Source of the DNA: Pectobacterium fontis
GTDB lineage: Bacteria; Pseudomonadota; Gammaproteobacteria; Enterobacterales; Enterobacteriaceae
Reading direction: 5' to 3'
Length of the DNA stretch: 64,000 nucleotides
NCBI RefSeq assembly: GCF_000803215.1
Contig: NZ_JSXC01000030.1
Location: forward strand, 1 to 64,000
The notes below the pieces were generated by a model that was not told the origin of the DNA, searched no databases, and saw nothing but the letters and a program-made list of their open reading frames with translations. The position numbers were made by a program, and so were the translations under genes. How positions within the stretch are numbered: position 1 is the first letter of the stretch; each line of letters opens with the position of its first letter. Shown piece by piece: positions 35,632 through 44,960 of this stretch.

Positions 35632-35765
35632 TCGTATCGCCCACGCCTTGATCCACTATGCTTCAATTGGATCAAGGCAGCGGATTGCCTGACGTCATCG
35701 TTGACATCCCGCGCATCTCTGTGATTAGACTCAATGCTAAGCAAGCTAACTTAAGGGAAGTGTTG

Positions 35766-36947
35766 ATGAAAATTACCGATGTGCGCGTCATCTTAGCGAA
35801 TCGCTACATGTTTGTTGAGGTGATCACCGATGAGGGGCTAACGGGGATTGGCGAGTCGGGCGCCTGGGGCTTTCTGGATGCGTCCAAAGGCGCGGTGGAG
35901 GCATTGCGCACTTATCTGATCGGGCAAGATCCGCTGCGTATTGAGCACCACTGGCAGTATATGTACCGCTGCTGGCATTTTCGTGGTGCCGCTATCATGG
36001 GTGCCATCAGCGCCATTGATATCGCCCTGTGGGACATCGCGGGAAAATATTACGATACGCCCGTTTATAACCTGCTGGGAGGCCGCTGCCGGGATAAGGC
36101 GCGCGTTTATGCCCACGCCGGGGGCCGGACTACCGAAGAAACCATCGCTAATCTGAAAAAAGCCAAAGCCGACGGTTTTACCGCAATTGGTCACCTCACG
36201 CCGTTTCTGGATGAATCGCGCGATACGCCCTATTTCACCACCCACGCCAAAGAGATCGGTGAAGCCATTGAGCGCATCGGTCTCTATCGGGAAGCGGTCG
36301 GAAACGATGTTGACCTGTGTATTGAAGTCCATCGCCGTCTGAAACCCGCCGATGCCGTGGTATTTGCACGCGGCATTGAGCCATTTTACCCCTATTTTAT
36401 AGAAGACCCTATCGGCGCAGACAACTTCGACTCTATGGCGGAAGTCGCCGACAAAATCAATATTCCTATCGCCACAGGTGAACGCCTGAATAATCCTCAG
36501 GAGTTCGCGATGCTGATTCGCCGCAATGCCGTCGCCTATGTGCGCCCTGACGTTTGTATGTGCGGCGGGATCACCGGTGCGAAAAAAGTGGCAGCATTGG
36601 CGGAAGCCAACGATTTGATGGTGGTGCCGCATAATCCGCTGAGTCCGGTGTCAACGGCTGCCTGCTTACAGATCGCCGTCAGCATCCCCAATTTTGCCCT
36701 GCTGGAGTATCCGGGGGATGACCAACCTGCGCTGTCGGAAAAATTTGGCGCAACAGGCGTCGAGAACGGCGTGCGGAAAAAAGATATGGTAAAGAACACG
36801 TTCAACTGTGTGGATGGGTTTATGGCGATACCGACGCAGCCCGGCATCGGGATTGAACTGGCAGACGATGTGGAGCACCGCTTCCCCTATCGGCGTCGCG
36901 GCCTGAAAACCCGGCTGCACGTTGACGGTTCCGTCGTCGATCAATAA
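35766..36947 (+). CDS. Enolase-superfamily dehydratase (RspA/ManD-like)
   Basis: A 393-aa mandelate-racemase/muconate-lactonising-type enzyme. The N-terminal lid domain starts MKITDVRVI, with VITDEGLTGIGESG, and the barrel follows. Metal ligands are visible in series: VDLCIEVHRR, YFIEDPIG, and IATGERLNNP, with VRPDVCMCGGITGAKK and VVPHNPLSPVSTAA near the end. This is the RspA/D-mannonate or related sugar-acid dehydratase branch. A ribosome site AGGGAAG precedes the ATG. The substrate is probably a hexonate, inferred from family. Confidence 0.8.
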   Translation: MKITDVRVILANRYMFVEVITDEGLTGIGESGAWGFLDASKGAVEALRTYLIGQDPLRIEHHWQYMYRCWHFRGAAIMGAISAIDIALWDIAGKYYDTPVYNLLGGRCRDKARVYAHAGGRTTEETIANLKKAKADGFTAIGHLTPFLDESRDTPYFTTHAKEIGEAIERIGLYREAVGNDVDLCIEVHRRLKPADAVVFARGIEPFYPYFIEDPIGADNFDSMAEVADKINIPIATGERLNNPQEFAMLIRRNAVAYVRPDVCMCGGITGAKKVAALAEANDLMVVPHNPLSPVSTAACLQIAVSIPNFALLEYPGDDQPALSEKFGATGVENGVRKKDMVKNTFNCVDGFMAIPTQPGIGIELADDVEHRFPYRRRGLKTRLHVDGSVVDQ

Positions 36948-36982
36948 TGCTAACGGGGACAGGCCCGATATACGCGGTGAGA

Positions 36983-37016
36983 CCACTGACAGGCGGCAAC
37001 CGCCGTCTGTCAGTGG
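36983..37016. terminator. Strong bidirectional hairpin terminator
   Basis: A stem of about 14 pairs (CCACTGACAG-GCGG with CCGC-CGT-CTGTCAGTGG) with a 3-base loop lies between convergent genes. Confidence 0.75.
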
Positions 37017-37025
37017 TAACTTTTG

Positions 37026-38117
37026 TTAATAGCGTTCTAACCAGTGCGCGTATGGCGCTGGCAGCGTCCATGAGGCACGCTCGATACCCAGTTCGCGTGC
37101 GGCCTGATAGCTCCAATGCGGGTTCGCTAAATGCGCTTTTCCAACCATCACCAGATCCAACTGACCCGATGCCACGGCCTGTTCGGCCAATTCCGGCGTG
37201 CCAAAACCCCAGGCGGAAGAGACAGGTAGGTTAGCTTGCTCACGTACCTGTGCAGCAATCGGTCCCATAAAGGCAGGTGCCCACGGAATTTGCGCCTCCG
37301 GCGTAGAAAAACCGATGCTGACGCTGAGCATATCCAGCCCTGCGGCTTTGAAACGGCGCGTCAGTTCAATAGATTCCTGTAGGGTTTCTTCATCACGTCC
37401 GTCAAACTCAATCACGCCGAAACGGGCGGTCAGCGGCAGGTGCTGCGGCCACACGTCGCGAACAGCGGCCAGCGTTTCCAGCAAAAAACGGCTACGGTTG
37501 TCGAAACTGCCGCCGTACTGATCGGTACGTTGGTTGGCGTGAACAGAGAAAAAGCTCTGTGCCAGATAACCGTGAGCAAAATGCAACTCCAGCCATTCAA
37601 ACCCGGCCTCCAGCGCACGGCGTGCCGCCGCAACAAAATCATTACGAACGCGGGTGATATCTTCCAGCGTCATCTCCTGCGGCAGCTTAGGCAAATTCGC
37701 GCCAAACGGCTTTGGAGAAGGAGCTATCGTCTGCCAACCGCGTGCGTCACCAGCGGGAATATGATCATCGCCTTCCCACGGAATATTTGCGCTGGCTTTG
37801 CGCCCGGCATGGGCGATCTGAATCCCCGGCACGGAACCTGCGTCCTTAATGGATTTAGCAACATTGGCAAACGCCTGCGCCTGCTCATCGTTCCAAATCC
37901 CGGCACAATGCGGCGTGATGCGGCCTTCGGGGGAGACGGCGGTCGCTTCCACAATAACCAGTCCGGCACCACCCCGCGCCAGCGAGGCATAATGCGCCTG
38001 ATGCCATTCGTTGATCAAACCATCATGCGCAGAATAGGTACACATCGGAGGAACAGCGATGCGGTTACGTAACGTAATGTCTTTCAGTTTAAAGGGTTGA
38101 AACAGCGCAGACATCAT
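37026..38117 (-). CDS. Old Yellow Enzyme family NADH:flavin oxidoreductase (YqjM-like)
   Basis: A 363-aa FMN-dependent ene-reductase. The N-terminus LFQPFKLKDITLRNRIAVPPMCTYSA, GIQIAHAGRKA, the substrate-binding His pair in ELHFAHGYLAQSFF, QRTDQYGGSFDNRSRFLLE and the phosphate-binding MVGKAHLANP are all YqjM-class features (the Cys in PPMCTY tunes FMN). It reduces activated C=C bonds of electrophiles. It is divergent from an arsR-type regulator with a palindromic operator between, so induction by an electrophile or metal-like signal is likely. Confidence 0.88.
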   Translation of the reverse strand: MMSALFQPFKLKDITLRNRIAVPPMCTYSAHDGLINEWHQAHYASLARGGAGLVIVEATAVSPEGRITPHCAGIWNDEQAQAFANVAKSIKDAGSVPGIQIAHAGRKASANIPWEGDDHIPAGDARGWQTIAPSPKPFGANLPKLPQEMTLEDITRVRNDFVAAARRALEAGFEWLELHFAHGYLAQSFFSVHANQRTDQYGGSFDNRSRFLLETLAAVRDVWPQHLPLTARFGVIEFDGRDEETLQESIELTRRFKAAGLDMLSVSIGFSTPEAQIPWAPAFMGPIAAQVREQANLPVSSAWGFGTPELAEQAVASGQLDLVMVGKAHLANPHWSYQAARELGIERASWTLPAPYAHWLERY

Positions 38118-38150
38118 TTCCTACCTTATTTGGTTACTTCGATATTTCGA

Positions 38151-38166
38151 TATTATTCGAATAATA
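38151..38166. promoter_or_regulatory. 16-bp palindromic operator
   Basis: TATTATTCGAATAATA is a perfect palindrome in the 82-bp gap between the divergent oxidoreductase and arsR-type genes, preceded by TTCGATATTTCGATA half sites. It is the likely binding site of the ArsR-type regulator. Confidence 0.6.
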
Positions 38167-38199
38167 GATTTCAGACAACCCCGACGCTATAATTCATCC

Positions 38200-38505
38200 A
38201 TGAGACCTTTTAAGCACCCCGTCCCCGATGAATTCACCCTTGAGCGCGTCCTGTATGCCTTGAGCGATCCCGTGCGCATGGAAATCGTGCGCCATCTGGC
38301 CGCGAAAGGAGAAGCCACATGCAGCGAGCTTGACGGGGGTCGCCCGAAATCCAGCGTATCGCACCATTTTCGCGTTTTACGTGATTCAGGCTTGCTTCAC
38401 ACCACCAGCAGCGGCACCACGCACATCAACCGACTGCGCCGTAACGAAATGCAGCAGCGTTTCCCCGGCCTGCTCGATGCCATTCTGTCTCAACCCGAAG
38501 AGTAA
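38200..38505 (+). CDS. ArsR-family transcriptional regulator
   Basis: A 101-aa winged-helix repressor: LYALSDPVRMEIVRHLA (helix 1-2), then GRPKSSVSHHFRVLRDSGLLHT (recognition helix), then the wing with GTTHINRLRR. The metal-binding ELCVC-type motif is absent (the corresponding region reads GEATCSELD), so it probably senses something other than arsenite. It is divergent from the ene-reductase gene. Confidence 0.88.
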   Translation: MRPFKHPVPDEFTLERVLYALSDPVRMEIVRHLAAKGEATCSELDGGRPKSSVSHHFRVLRDSGLLHTTSSGTTHINRLRRNEMQQRFPGLLDAILSQPEE

Positions 38506-38696
38506 ATGTTTCGCGTTGAGACCATAGCCACGACATGCCATCACGATTCCCTCAGTACCTGATGACTATTTTCCACCCAATCCTATCTGGAACACTATAA
38601 TATCTGTATTTACCACAGGATCGTTTCTGCATTTCTCCGCCGTTCCCTTTATACTGTGCGTTTTGTACTAAGACGAATGGCGAGATCCTTTCCGTA

Positions 38697-39164
38697 ATGA
38701 TGAACAACGATGTCCTGCGCAGTGTGCGCTATATGCTGAATTTGAATAATGACCACCTGCTGAAAATCCTGGCGCTGGTGGAGATGACCGTCCCTCCCCA
38801 GCAGTTGGCGAGCTACGTCAAAAAAGAGGAAGAGGAAGGTTATCAGCCTTGCCCGGACATCGTGATGAGCTATTTTCTGAATGGGCTGATTCAGCAAAAG
38901 CGCGGCAAAGACGAAAACCAGCCAGCGCCTCAATTTGAGCGCAAGATGACCAACAATATTATCCTGAAAAAATTGCGTGTCGCCTTTTCACTCAAAACAG
39001 ACGATATTCAGGCGATCCTGCTGGAACAAAACTTTCGCATTTCCCAGCCGGAAGTGACCGCGATGATGCGCGCGCCAGACCACAAGAACTACCGCGCCTG
39101 TGGCGATCAGGTGATCCGCTACTTTCTGAAAGGATTGACGGCTCGCATAAAAACGTCTCGTTAA
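38697..39164 (+). CDS. YehS-like DUF1456 protein
   Basis: A 155-aa protein made of two similar DUF1456 repeats: NNDVLRSVRYMLNLNND (about 3-60) and NNIILKKLRVAFSLKTDD (about 86-145), each with a 'CPD/ACGDQVIRYFL'-like end. The family (E. coli YehS) is of unknown function. Two adjacent ATG codons are possible starts. It stands alone. Confidence 0.88.
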   Translation: MMNNDVLRSVRYMLNLNNDHLLKILALVEMTVPPQQLASYVKKEEEEGYQPCPDIVMSYFLNGLIQQKRGKDENQPAPQFERKMTNNIILKKLRVAFSLKTDDIQAILLEQNFRISQPEVTAMMRAPDHKNYRACGDQVIRYFLKGLTARIKTSR

Positions 39165-39335
39165 GGCATGCTACCTATTTCTCCTTCAATCTCATCTGAA
39201 GCACTGTAGCTCCAAACTTAACCGTATTACCCTCTCCCCCGCGGCATGCATAAACGTGACATGCCGCCCATACAATTTTCATATTGGCAGCATAGACTGG
39301 CTGAGCATCATCATAATAAGGATAGAGAGGGAACG

Positions 39336-41291
39336 ATGAGTATATTGACATCTCTTAGAACTGGCGCGGCTATCTTCAGAAGAAACGCTCCCATCAGCGG
39401 CACATTTGACTCCACTACAGCACCGACTTCAACTTCACTGAACAAACTGGGCATCAGAAATAAAGCAGGGATATTAATAGTATTTATTCCGCCTGAAGCA
39501 GACTTCTTCGCCGTTAACCAAGCCTGGCAAAAACTCGCTTCATCCACAGTGACAATTCTGACCCTGTCATCCAGCGGCACGCTGTTTGGGCAGGCGGGCG
39601 CTTCAACCTACGATGATAACGCGGGTACTCAAGGCAGTTGGTTATGGTTGCCACAAACGTTGATAGCTCGCCACGAAATGCATATTGTCGATCTGCATAC
39701 CAAAGATGCTCCGTCTGCAACGCAGCGTATTAACGCCATCCGACGAGAACTCGATCACCTTAACGTCACACTCCCGCTTTCCGCCGACCGTTCTTTTGCC
39801 ATGGTGTATTGCGATGGCGTGTCAGCATCGGAGGGTTTTCTAATGCAGGCTTGGTACGCGAGTAATCGGTTCCCTTGCATGGCAATTGGCGGTTCTGCCG
39901 GCGGCAGTTTGGATTTCAGCGCCACCTATATCGGCTGTCGTAACGGCGTATTACAGGGAAAAGCCGTGCTCATATTTTGTCAAATGGCCGACGGTATATC
40001 TTTCGCGCCATTCAAAAGCCAGAATTTTGAGCCGACATCGCAAAGCTGGCTCATTGCCGAAGCAGATCCGTTAACACGAAGTGTAACGTCCGTCTTTGGT
40101 CAGGATGGGCGTCCACAGCCGATCATAGAGGCATTAACCGAAGTCTTGGATTGCGCCCCATCGCAGCTTCAGCATGCGCTAAAAGAAAAAACCTTCGGCG
40201 TAAAAGTGGAAGACGAATATTTCATTCGCTCTGTGGCGACCTACCAACATGACCGCCTGACCTTTTTCTGCGATCTGGCGTTTGGCGATCGGCTTTATTT
40301 GCTGCAAGCGACCGATTTTATTGAAACGACACGACGTGACTGGCAACAATTTTTATCCGGCAAAAGCAAGCCAATGGGTTTATTGCTCAATGACTGTGTG
40401 CTGCGGCGCATGAATAATACGGCAAAACTCGCGCAGGCCGATTTCTTCAGCGACATACCGGCAGCCGGTTTCTCCTGCTTTGGTGAAATCTTCGGTGTAC
40501 CGATTAACCAGACATTATCTGCCCTTGCCTTTTTCGATCATGATGTTAAATCCATGACCCGATTCCCCATCGAATACGCGGCTTATGCCAGCCATTACGC
40601 GCAGCGCTCTCTGCGCCGCTGGGAATCGATCAATCATATTCAATCCAGTGTGATTACTCAGGTCGTTGACTATCAAGACGATATTAACCCCTTGATTACC
40701 GCGCTACCGCAACTGGAACACGCCACACAGCGCCAGACCGAGACATTGGATATCGCCGAAGCCAGCATTCGTGCGATTAGTGCCGCCGCGACGCAGACGC
40801 GCACCGCACAAGATAATCTCGAACGTGAACTGAACCAATTAGAGCAGATTTCGCACGGGATCACGCAGATTACCGTGGGGATTAGTGCGATTGCCGACCA
40901 AACCAATCTGTTGGCACTCAATGCCGCAGTAGAAGCGGCACGCGCAGGTGACGCCGGGCGCGGATTCGCCGTAGTCGCAGAGGAAGTGCGGCGACTGGCA
41001 CGATCGTCAAAAGAACAGGCAGATGCTACGCGGCAAAATATCAACGATGCAGTATCCACCATTTCCAGGATCCGCAATGTGGCCTCAGAAACCATGACGA
41101 CGACGCAACAGATGGCCGTGCAGAGTATTTCAGCCGCCGACCAGATCGCCGAAATGGGTGAGCAGACCAGCAAAGAACGCAGTAGTGTTACGACCAATCT
41201 AGGACGCTTAAAAGACGCGGCTAAAGGCATGGATGCCATGCACAGCGCGGTCGAACAACTCACCATGCTCCAACGTCTGACCACGTCATAG
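39336..41291 (+). CDS. Soluble chemoreceptor with FIST sensor domain
   Basis: A 651-aa protein. The N-terminal 370 residues form FIST and FIST_C sensor domains (segments such as [23 protein letters not shown] and a C-terminal CFGEIFG). The methyl-accepting domain is at about 440-640 with the hairpin tip [34 protein letters not shown]. No transmembrane helix is visible, so it should be a cytoplasmic receptor. FIST domains are thought to bind small ligands such as amino acids. The ATG at 39336 follows AGAGGGA; an upstream in-frame ATG at 39246 is less likely. Confidence 0.85.
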   Translation: MSILTSLRTGAAIFRRNAPISGTFDSTTAPTSTSLNKLGIRNKAGILIVFIPPEADFFAVNQAWQKLASSTVTILTLSSSGTLFGQAGASTYDDNAGTQGSWLWLPQTLIARHEMHIVDLHTKDAPSATQRINAIRRELDHLNVTLPLSADRSFAMVYCDGVSASEGFLMQAWYASNRFPCMAIGGSAGGSLDFSATYIGCRNGVLQGKAVLIFCQMADGISFAPFKSQNFEPTSQSWLIAEADPLTRSVTSVFGQDGRPQPIIEALTEVLDCAPSQLQHALKEKTFGVKVEDEYFIRSVATYQHDRLTFFCDLAFGDRLYLLQATDFIETTRRDWQQFLSGKSKPMGLLLNDCVLRRMNNTAKLAQADFFSDIPAAGFSCFGEIFGVPINQTLSALAFFDHDVKSMTRFPIEYAAYASHYAQRSLRRWESINHIQSSVITQVVDYQDDINPLITALPQLEHATQRQTETLDIAEASIRAISAAATQTRTAQDNLERELNQLEQISHGITQITVGISAIADQTNLLALNAAVEAARAGDAGRGFAVVAEEVRRLARSSKEQADATRQNINDAVSTISRIRNVASETMTTTQQMAVQSISAADQIAEMGEQTSKERSSVTTNLGRLKDAAKGMDAMHSAVEQLTMLQRLTTS

Positions 41292-41323
41292 CCATAAAGC
41301 CCCGGGCAGAAAACGACATAGAA

Positions 41324-41367
41324 AGCGCCTCAAAAATGGAACGCTTCCTGGTCCCAAATGAGGCGCT
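41324..41367. terminator. Candidate terminator between convergent genes
   Basis: A 9-bp stem AGCGCCTCA (41324-41332) / TGAGGCGCT (41359-41367) with a 26-base loop lies between the convergent chemoreceptor and cobA genes. The long loop and lack of a strong T-run lower the score. Confidence 0.45.
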
Positions 41368-41392
41368 ACATCAGCAAAACGTGCCATTGCCC

Positions 41393-42226
41393 TTAGGCGG
41401 CTGCATGCTTTTCCATCGTCAACCGTGCAGGGGCAGCGTCGACCTGCAACGCCGGATGACGGCAAAAGCGCACGACATCCCCCACCACCAGCAGGCTCGG
41501 CGACTGCGGCTGATAGCGCGCCAGCAAAGCGGATAAGGTCGCGAGCGTCGCGGTCAATAGCCGCTGATCGGGCTGGGTGCCGCGCTCAATGATCGCTACC
41601 GGCGTCTGTGCTGACAGCCCGTGTTCGATCAAACGCTGGCACAGCCGACTGCTGTGGCTTAACCCCATATAAAACACCAGCGTTTGCTGGCTGTCGGCTA
41701 GCGTCGGCCAGTCCAACTGCGGTTCACCATCACTCGAATGTCCGGTCACGAAACGCACTGACTGCGCACAAGCACGGTGCGTGAGCGGTAATCCCACCGC
41801 CGCCGCACAGCCTGTTGCTGCGGTAATACCGGGTACGATATGACAGACGATGCCCGCCTGCTGCGCATAGTCCATCTCTTCACCACCGCGACCAAAAATA
41901 AAAGGATCGCCACCTTTGAGACGAATCACCCGCTGTCCGGCCTGCGCCAGTTCAACCAATAGCTGATTGATTTTTTCCTGTGATAACCGATGACAACCAC
42001 GCGTTTTTCCCACATCGATACACAGCGCCTGCTCTGGCACCAGATCCATAATCTCCGCCGCCACCAGCCGATCGTAGACCACCACATCGGCCTGCTGAAT
42101 GGCACGCAGCGCTTTTAGCGTCAGCAGTTCCGCATCACCCGGCCCCGCGCCCACCAGCCAGATTTCACCGCCGAGTACTGGCTGGCGCCGTTGCCCCTGC
42201 GCCAATATGGATTGTGTTGTCATCAT
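41393..42226 (-). CDS. cobA: Uroporphyrinogen-III C-methyltransferase (SUMT)
   Basis: A 277-aa protein. [17 protein letters not shown] (SAM-binding P-loop-like), [23 protein letters not shown] and [21 protein letters not shown] are the hallmark SUMT motifs. It makes precorrin-2 for sirohaem, the cofactor of assimilatory nitrite reductase encoded upstream, which explains its place as last gene of the nas operon. Unlike CysG it has no dehydrogenase/chelatase part. The ATG at 42226 is preferred because GAGG lies 6 bases before it. Confidence 0.92.
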   Translation of the reverse strand: MMTTQSILAQGQRRQPVLGGEIWLVGAGPGDAELLTLKALRAIQQADVVVYDRLVAAEIMDLVPEQALCIDVGKTRGCHRLSQEKINQLLVELAQAGQRVIRLKGGDPFIFGRGGEEMDYAQQAGIVCHIVPGITAATGCAAAVGLPLTHRACAQSVRFVTGHSSDGEPQLDWPTLADSQQTLVFYMGLSHSSRLCQRLIEHGLSAQTPVAIIERGTQPDQRLLTATLATLSALLARYQPQSPSLLVVGDVVRFCRHPALQVDAAPARLTMEKHAAA

Positions 42227-42251
42227 GTCACACCTCATTACGCCGTCGCGC

Positions 42252-44960
42252 TCAACCTGCTTTTTTCAATTCATTGATCGTTATCGGCACATGCTGGCTC
42301 AATAACGCCTTCAGTTCGGGGATACAGGAACCACAGTTAGTGCCACATTTTAGTGCGCCGCCTAACGCTGCCACGCTGTGGCACCCTTTACGAATCGCGT
42401 CGACAATGATTTCTTCGCCGACGCTATAGCAACTGCAAATCGTCGCACCCTGCTTCACCTGCCCTTGCGGTGCCTGACCTGCCAGCAGCGCGTGACGCTC
42501 ATGTGGCAACTGCGGTGGAGTGGCAAATGCCTGACATACTGCATCGCTGTCGATACGCAGCATTTTTGTGCTGACATAGCAGGCCAACACCACACGGCCA
42601 TCGCGCCAGCCAATCAGATGAAATACACCGTTACCCTGCGCGACCTGACACTGCATATCTTCCAGACCATAGTGTTCAGCCAGCCACGCCTGCCAGTTTT
42701 CTACCGGCACCCGGTCGGCAAACAGATACTGTGTCACGCCCTCATGGGGGATTTTGCTCCAATAGGTGACAGGCGGCGGCAAAACGTCATGATCGGCTGG
42801 CAACGTGAATGGTGACGGCATCGGTTCATCGGCAAAAAATAGCGTTGCCTGCCAGGCGGGATGCCAGGGTTGGATGCGAACCCGACTGTGCTTGCTTTCC
42901 GGCTGACCGGAATAGGGGTCGATAACTGGCGCGACTAAACTGTCGGCCCGTGCCTGTGCGCTGAACTGCTGATTCCAGTGCATCGGCACAAACACGCTAC
43001 CGCGCGCCTGTCCGGCATCAATCCGCGCCCGTGCCAGCATCCAGCCGTGTGCCGACGACAGACGCACCAGATCGCCTGCCTGAATATCATGCGTCAGTGC
43101 ATCCTGCGGGTGCAGCTCACAGTAAGGTTCGCTGATATGGCGCATCAGCCGGGCCGCTTTGCCGGTACGCGTCATCGTGTGCCACTGATCGCGAATACGC
43201 CCGGTATTCAACACCAGCGGATACGCCGCGCTCCATGTACTTTGCGGCAGCGCAGGCGTTACCGCGACCAGACGTGCTTTGCCATCAGCATGCCAGAATC
43301 GGCCATCGTCACCCAGTCGGGCACGCCCGTGAGGGAATGCAGTATTCACTGGCCACTGTATCGGTTCCATCTGCTGCCACTGCGAGTTACTAAGCGTCGC
43401 CAGCCCGCTAATATCAAATGCACGGCTACCGTTATTCTCAAACCCGGACAGCGCCGCATGCTCACGGAAAATGTCTGCGGGATGTTGATATGCAAACGCT
43501 TCAGCAAACCCCATACGCTGAGCCACCTGACTCAGGATCCACCAGTCGGCTTTGGCTTCTCCCGGTGCGGGCAGAAAGGCACGCTGACGGGAAAGGCGGC
43601 GTTCGGAATTCGTCACCGTGCCGTCTTTTTCTCCCCACCCTAACGCGGGGAGCAAGATATCGGCGGTTTCTGCGGTATCGGTATGGCGCATCACCTCGGA
43701 GACAATCACCAGAGGACAGCGCTCTAATGCCTGCTTCACCCGGTCGGCATCTGGCATGGATACCACTGGGTTGGTGCCCATCACCCATACCGCTTTAACA
43801 TCCCCGCGTTCAATCGCGCGGAACAGGTCTACCGCATTCAGGCCGGGCTGTGTCGCGACATTCTCGCTTTGCCAGAAACGTCCAACCCTCTCGATATCCT
43901 GCGGCGTAAACCCCATATGGCTGGCGAGTTGATTGGCTAACCCGCCGACTTCCCGCCCGCCCATCGCATTGGGCTGTCCGGTTATCGAAAACGGGCCGGA
44001 ACCCGGCACGCCGACTTTGCCGCTCAGCAGATGGGCATTGATGATCGCGTTACATTTATCGCTGCCCGAAGACGATTGATTAACCCCTTGCGAATAGAGC
44101 GTAACGACCTTTTCGCTTGCGCTAAACAGGTGGTAGAAACGCTCGATATCGGCTGCAGCAAGCTGGCAGAAATCCGCTACCTGTGCCACCGACCACGCCT
44201 GCGCTAACTCTAGCGCCTCTTCCACGCCGGAAAAACGCGCGGTCAATTCGGCGATATCGGCACGCGCATCCTGTGCAATCCACGGCAACAGACCAGTAAA
44301 CAGCCCCGCATCACTGCCGGGTTGCAGCGCTAAATGCAGATCGGCGATATCACAGGTGGCGGTACGCCGCGGATCGACCACCACCACCTGCATCTGTGGC
44401 CGCTGCTGTTTTGCCTGCACCAGCCGTTGATACACCACCGGATGCGCCCAGGCGGTATTGGATCCAACCAGTACCACCACATCCGCCAGTTCGATATCCT
44501 CATAGCTACAGGGAACGGCATCCGCCCCCAGCCCGCGCTTGTAGCCGATCACCGCCGATGCCATACACAGCCGCGAATTGGTATCCATATTGGCGGCACC
44601 AATGAACCCTTTCATCAGCTTATTGGCAACGTAGTAATCTTCCGTCAGCAATTGACCTGAACCATAAAACGCCACCGACTGCGGGCCATGTTGCTGCATC
44701 GTCGCCAGTAACCGTTCGGCCACCGTATCGAGCGCCTGCTCCCAACTCACGCGACGCCCTTCCACCAGCGGCCACAACAGGCGACCTTTCAAATCCAGGG
44801 TTTCTCCCAGCGCGGAGCCTTTGACGCACAGCCGACCTAAATTCGCCGGGTGCGCCGGATCGCCACTGATCTTTACTCCACCGTGTCCATCGTGTTCTGC
44901 CAGCACACCACAGCCGACGCCACAATAGGGGCAGGTTGTTCGACAGACGTGCGCGCTCAT
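42252..44960 (-). CDS. nasA: Assimilatory nitrate reductase catalytic subunit
   Basis: A 902-aa molybdopterin-guanine-dinucleotide enzyme. The N-terminal [4Fe-4S] ligands [11 protein letters not shown]...GRLCVKG are followed by the three molybdopterin domains and the dinucleotide-binding domain ([20 protein letters not shown]). A C-terminal BFD-type [2Fe-2S] domain ([10 protein letters not shown] and [12 protein letters not shown], about 845-890) is typical of Klebsiella NasA. The enzyme reduces nitrate to nitrite in the cytoplasm using electrons from NasC. Its start overlaps the upstream stop (ATGA). Confidence 0.95.
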   Translation of the reverse strand: MSAHVCRTTCPYCGVGCGVLAEHDGHGGVKISGDPAHPANLGRLCVKGSALGETLDLKGRLLWPLVEGRRVSWEQALDTVAERLLATMQQHGPQSVAFYGSGQLLTEDYYVANKLMKGFIGAANMDTNSRLCMASAVIGYKRGLGADAVPCSYEDIELADVVVLVGSNTAWAHPVVYQRLVQAKQQRPQMQVVVVDPRRTATCDIADLHLALQPGSDAGLFTGLLPWIAQDARADIAELTARFSGVEEALELAQAWSVAQVADFCQLAAADIERFYHLFSASEKVVTLYSQGVNQSSSGSDKCNAIINAHLLSGKVGVPGSGPFSITGQPNAMGGREVGGLANQLASHMGFTPQDIERVGRFWQSENVATQPGLNAVDLFRAIERGDVKAVWVMGTNPVVSMPDADRVKQALERCPLVIVSEVMRHTDTAETADILLPALGWGEKDGTVTNSERRLSRQRAFLPAPGEAKADWWILSQVAQRMGFAEAFAYQHPADIFREHAALSGFENNGSRAFDISGLATLSNSQWQQMEPIQWPVNTAFPHGRARLGDDGRFWHADGKARLVAVTPALPQSTWSAAYPLVLNTGRIRDQWHTMTRTGKAARLMRHISEPYCELHPQDALTHDIQAGDLVRLSSAHGWMLARARIDAGQARGSVFVPMHWNQQFSAQARADSLVAPVIDPYSGQPESKHSRVRIQPWHPAWQATLFFADEPMPSPFTLPADHDVLPPPVTYWSKIPHEGVTQYLFADRVPVENWQAWLAEHYGLEDMQCQVAQGNGVFHLIGWRDGRVVLACYVSTKMLRIDSDAVCQAFATPPQLPHERHALLAGQAPQGQVKQGATICSCYSVGEEIIVDAIRKGCHSVAALGGALKCGTNCGSCIPELKALLSQHVPITINELKKAG

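Noticed and set aside
39165..39335. FliA promoter before the FIST chemoreceptor
   Set aside because: TAAA and GCCG boxes are present but spaced by about 8 instead of 15 bases, and the -10 does not match.
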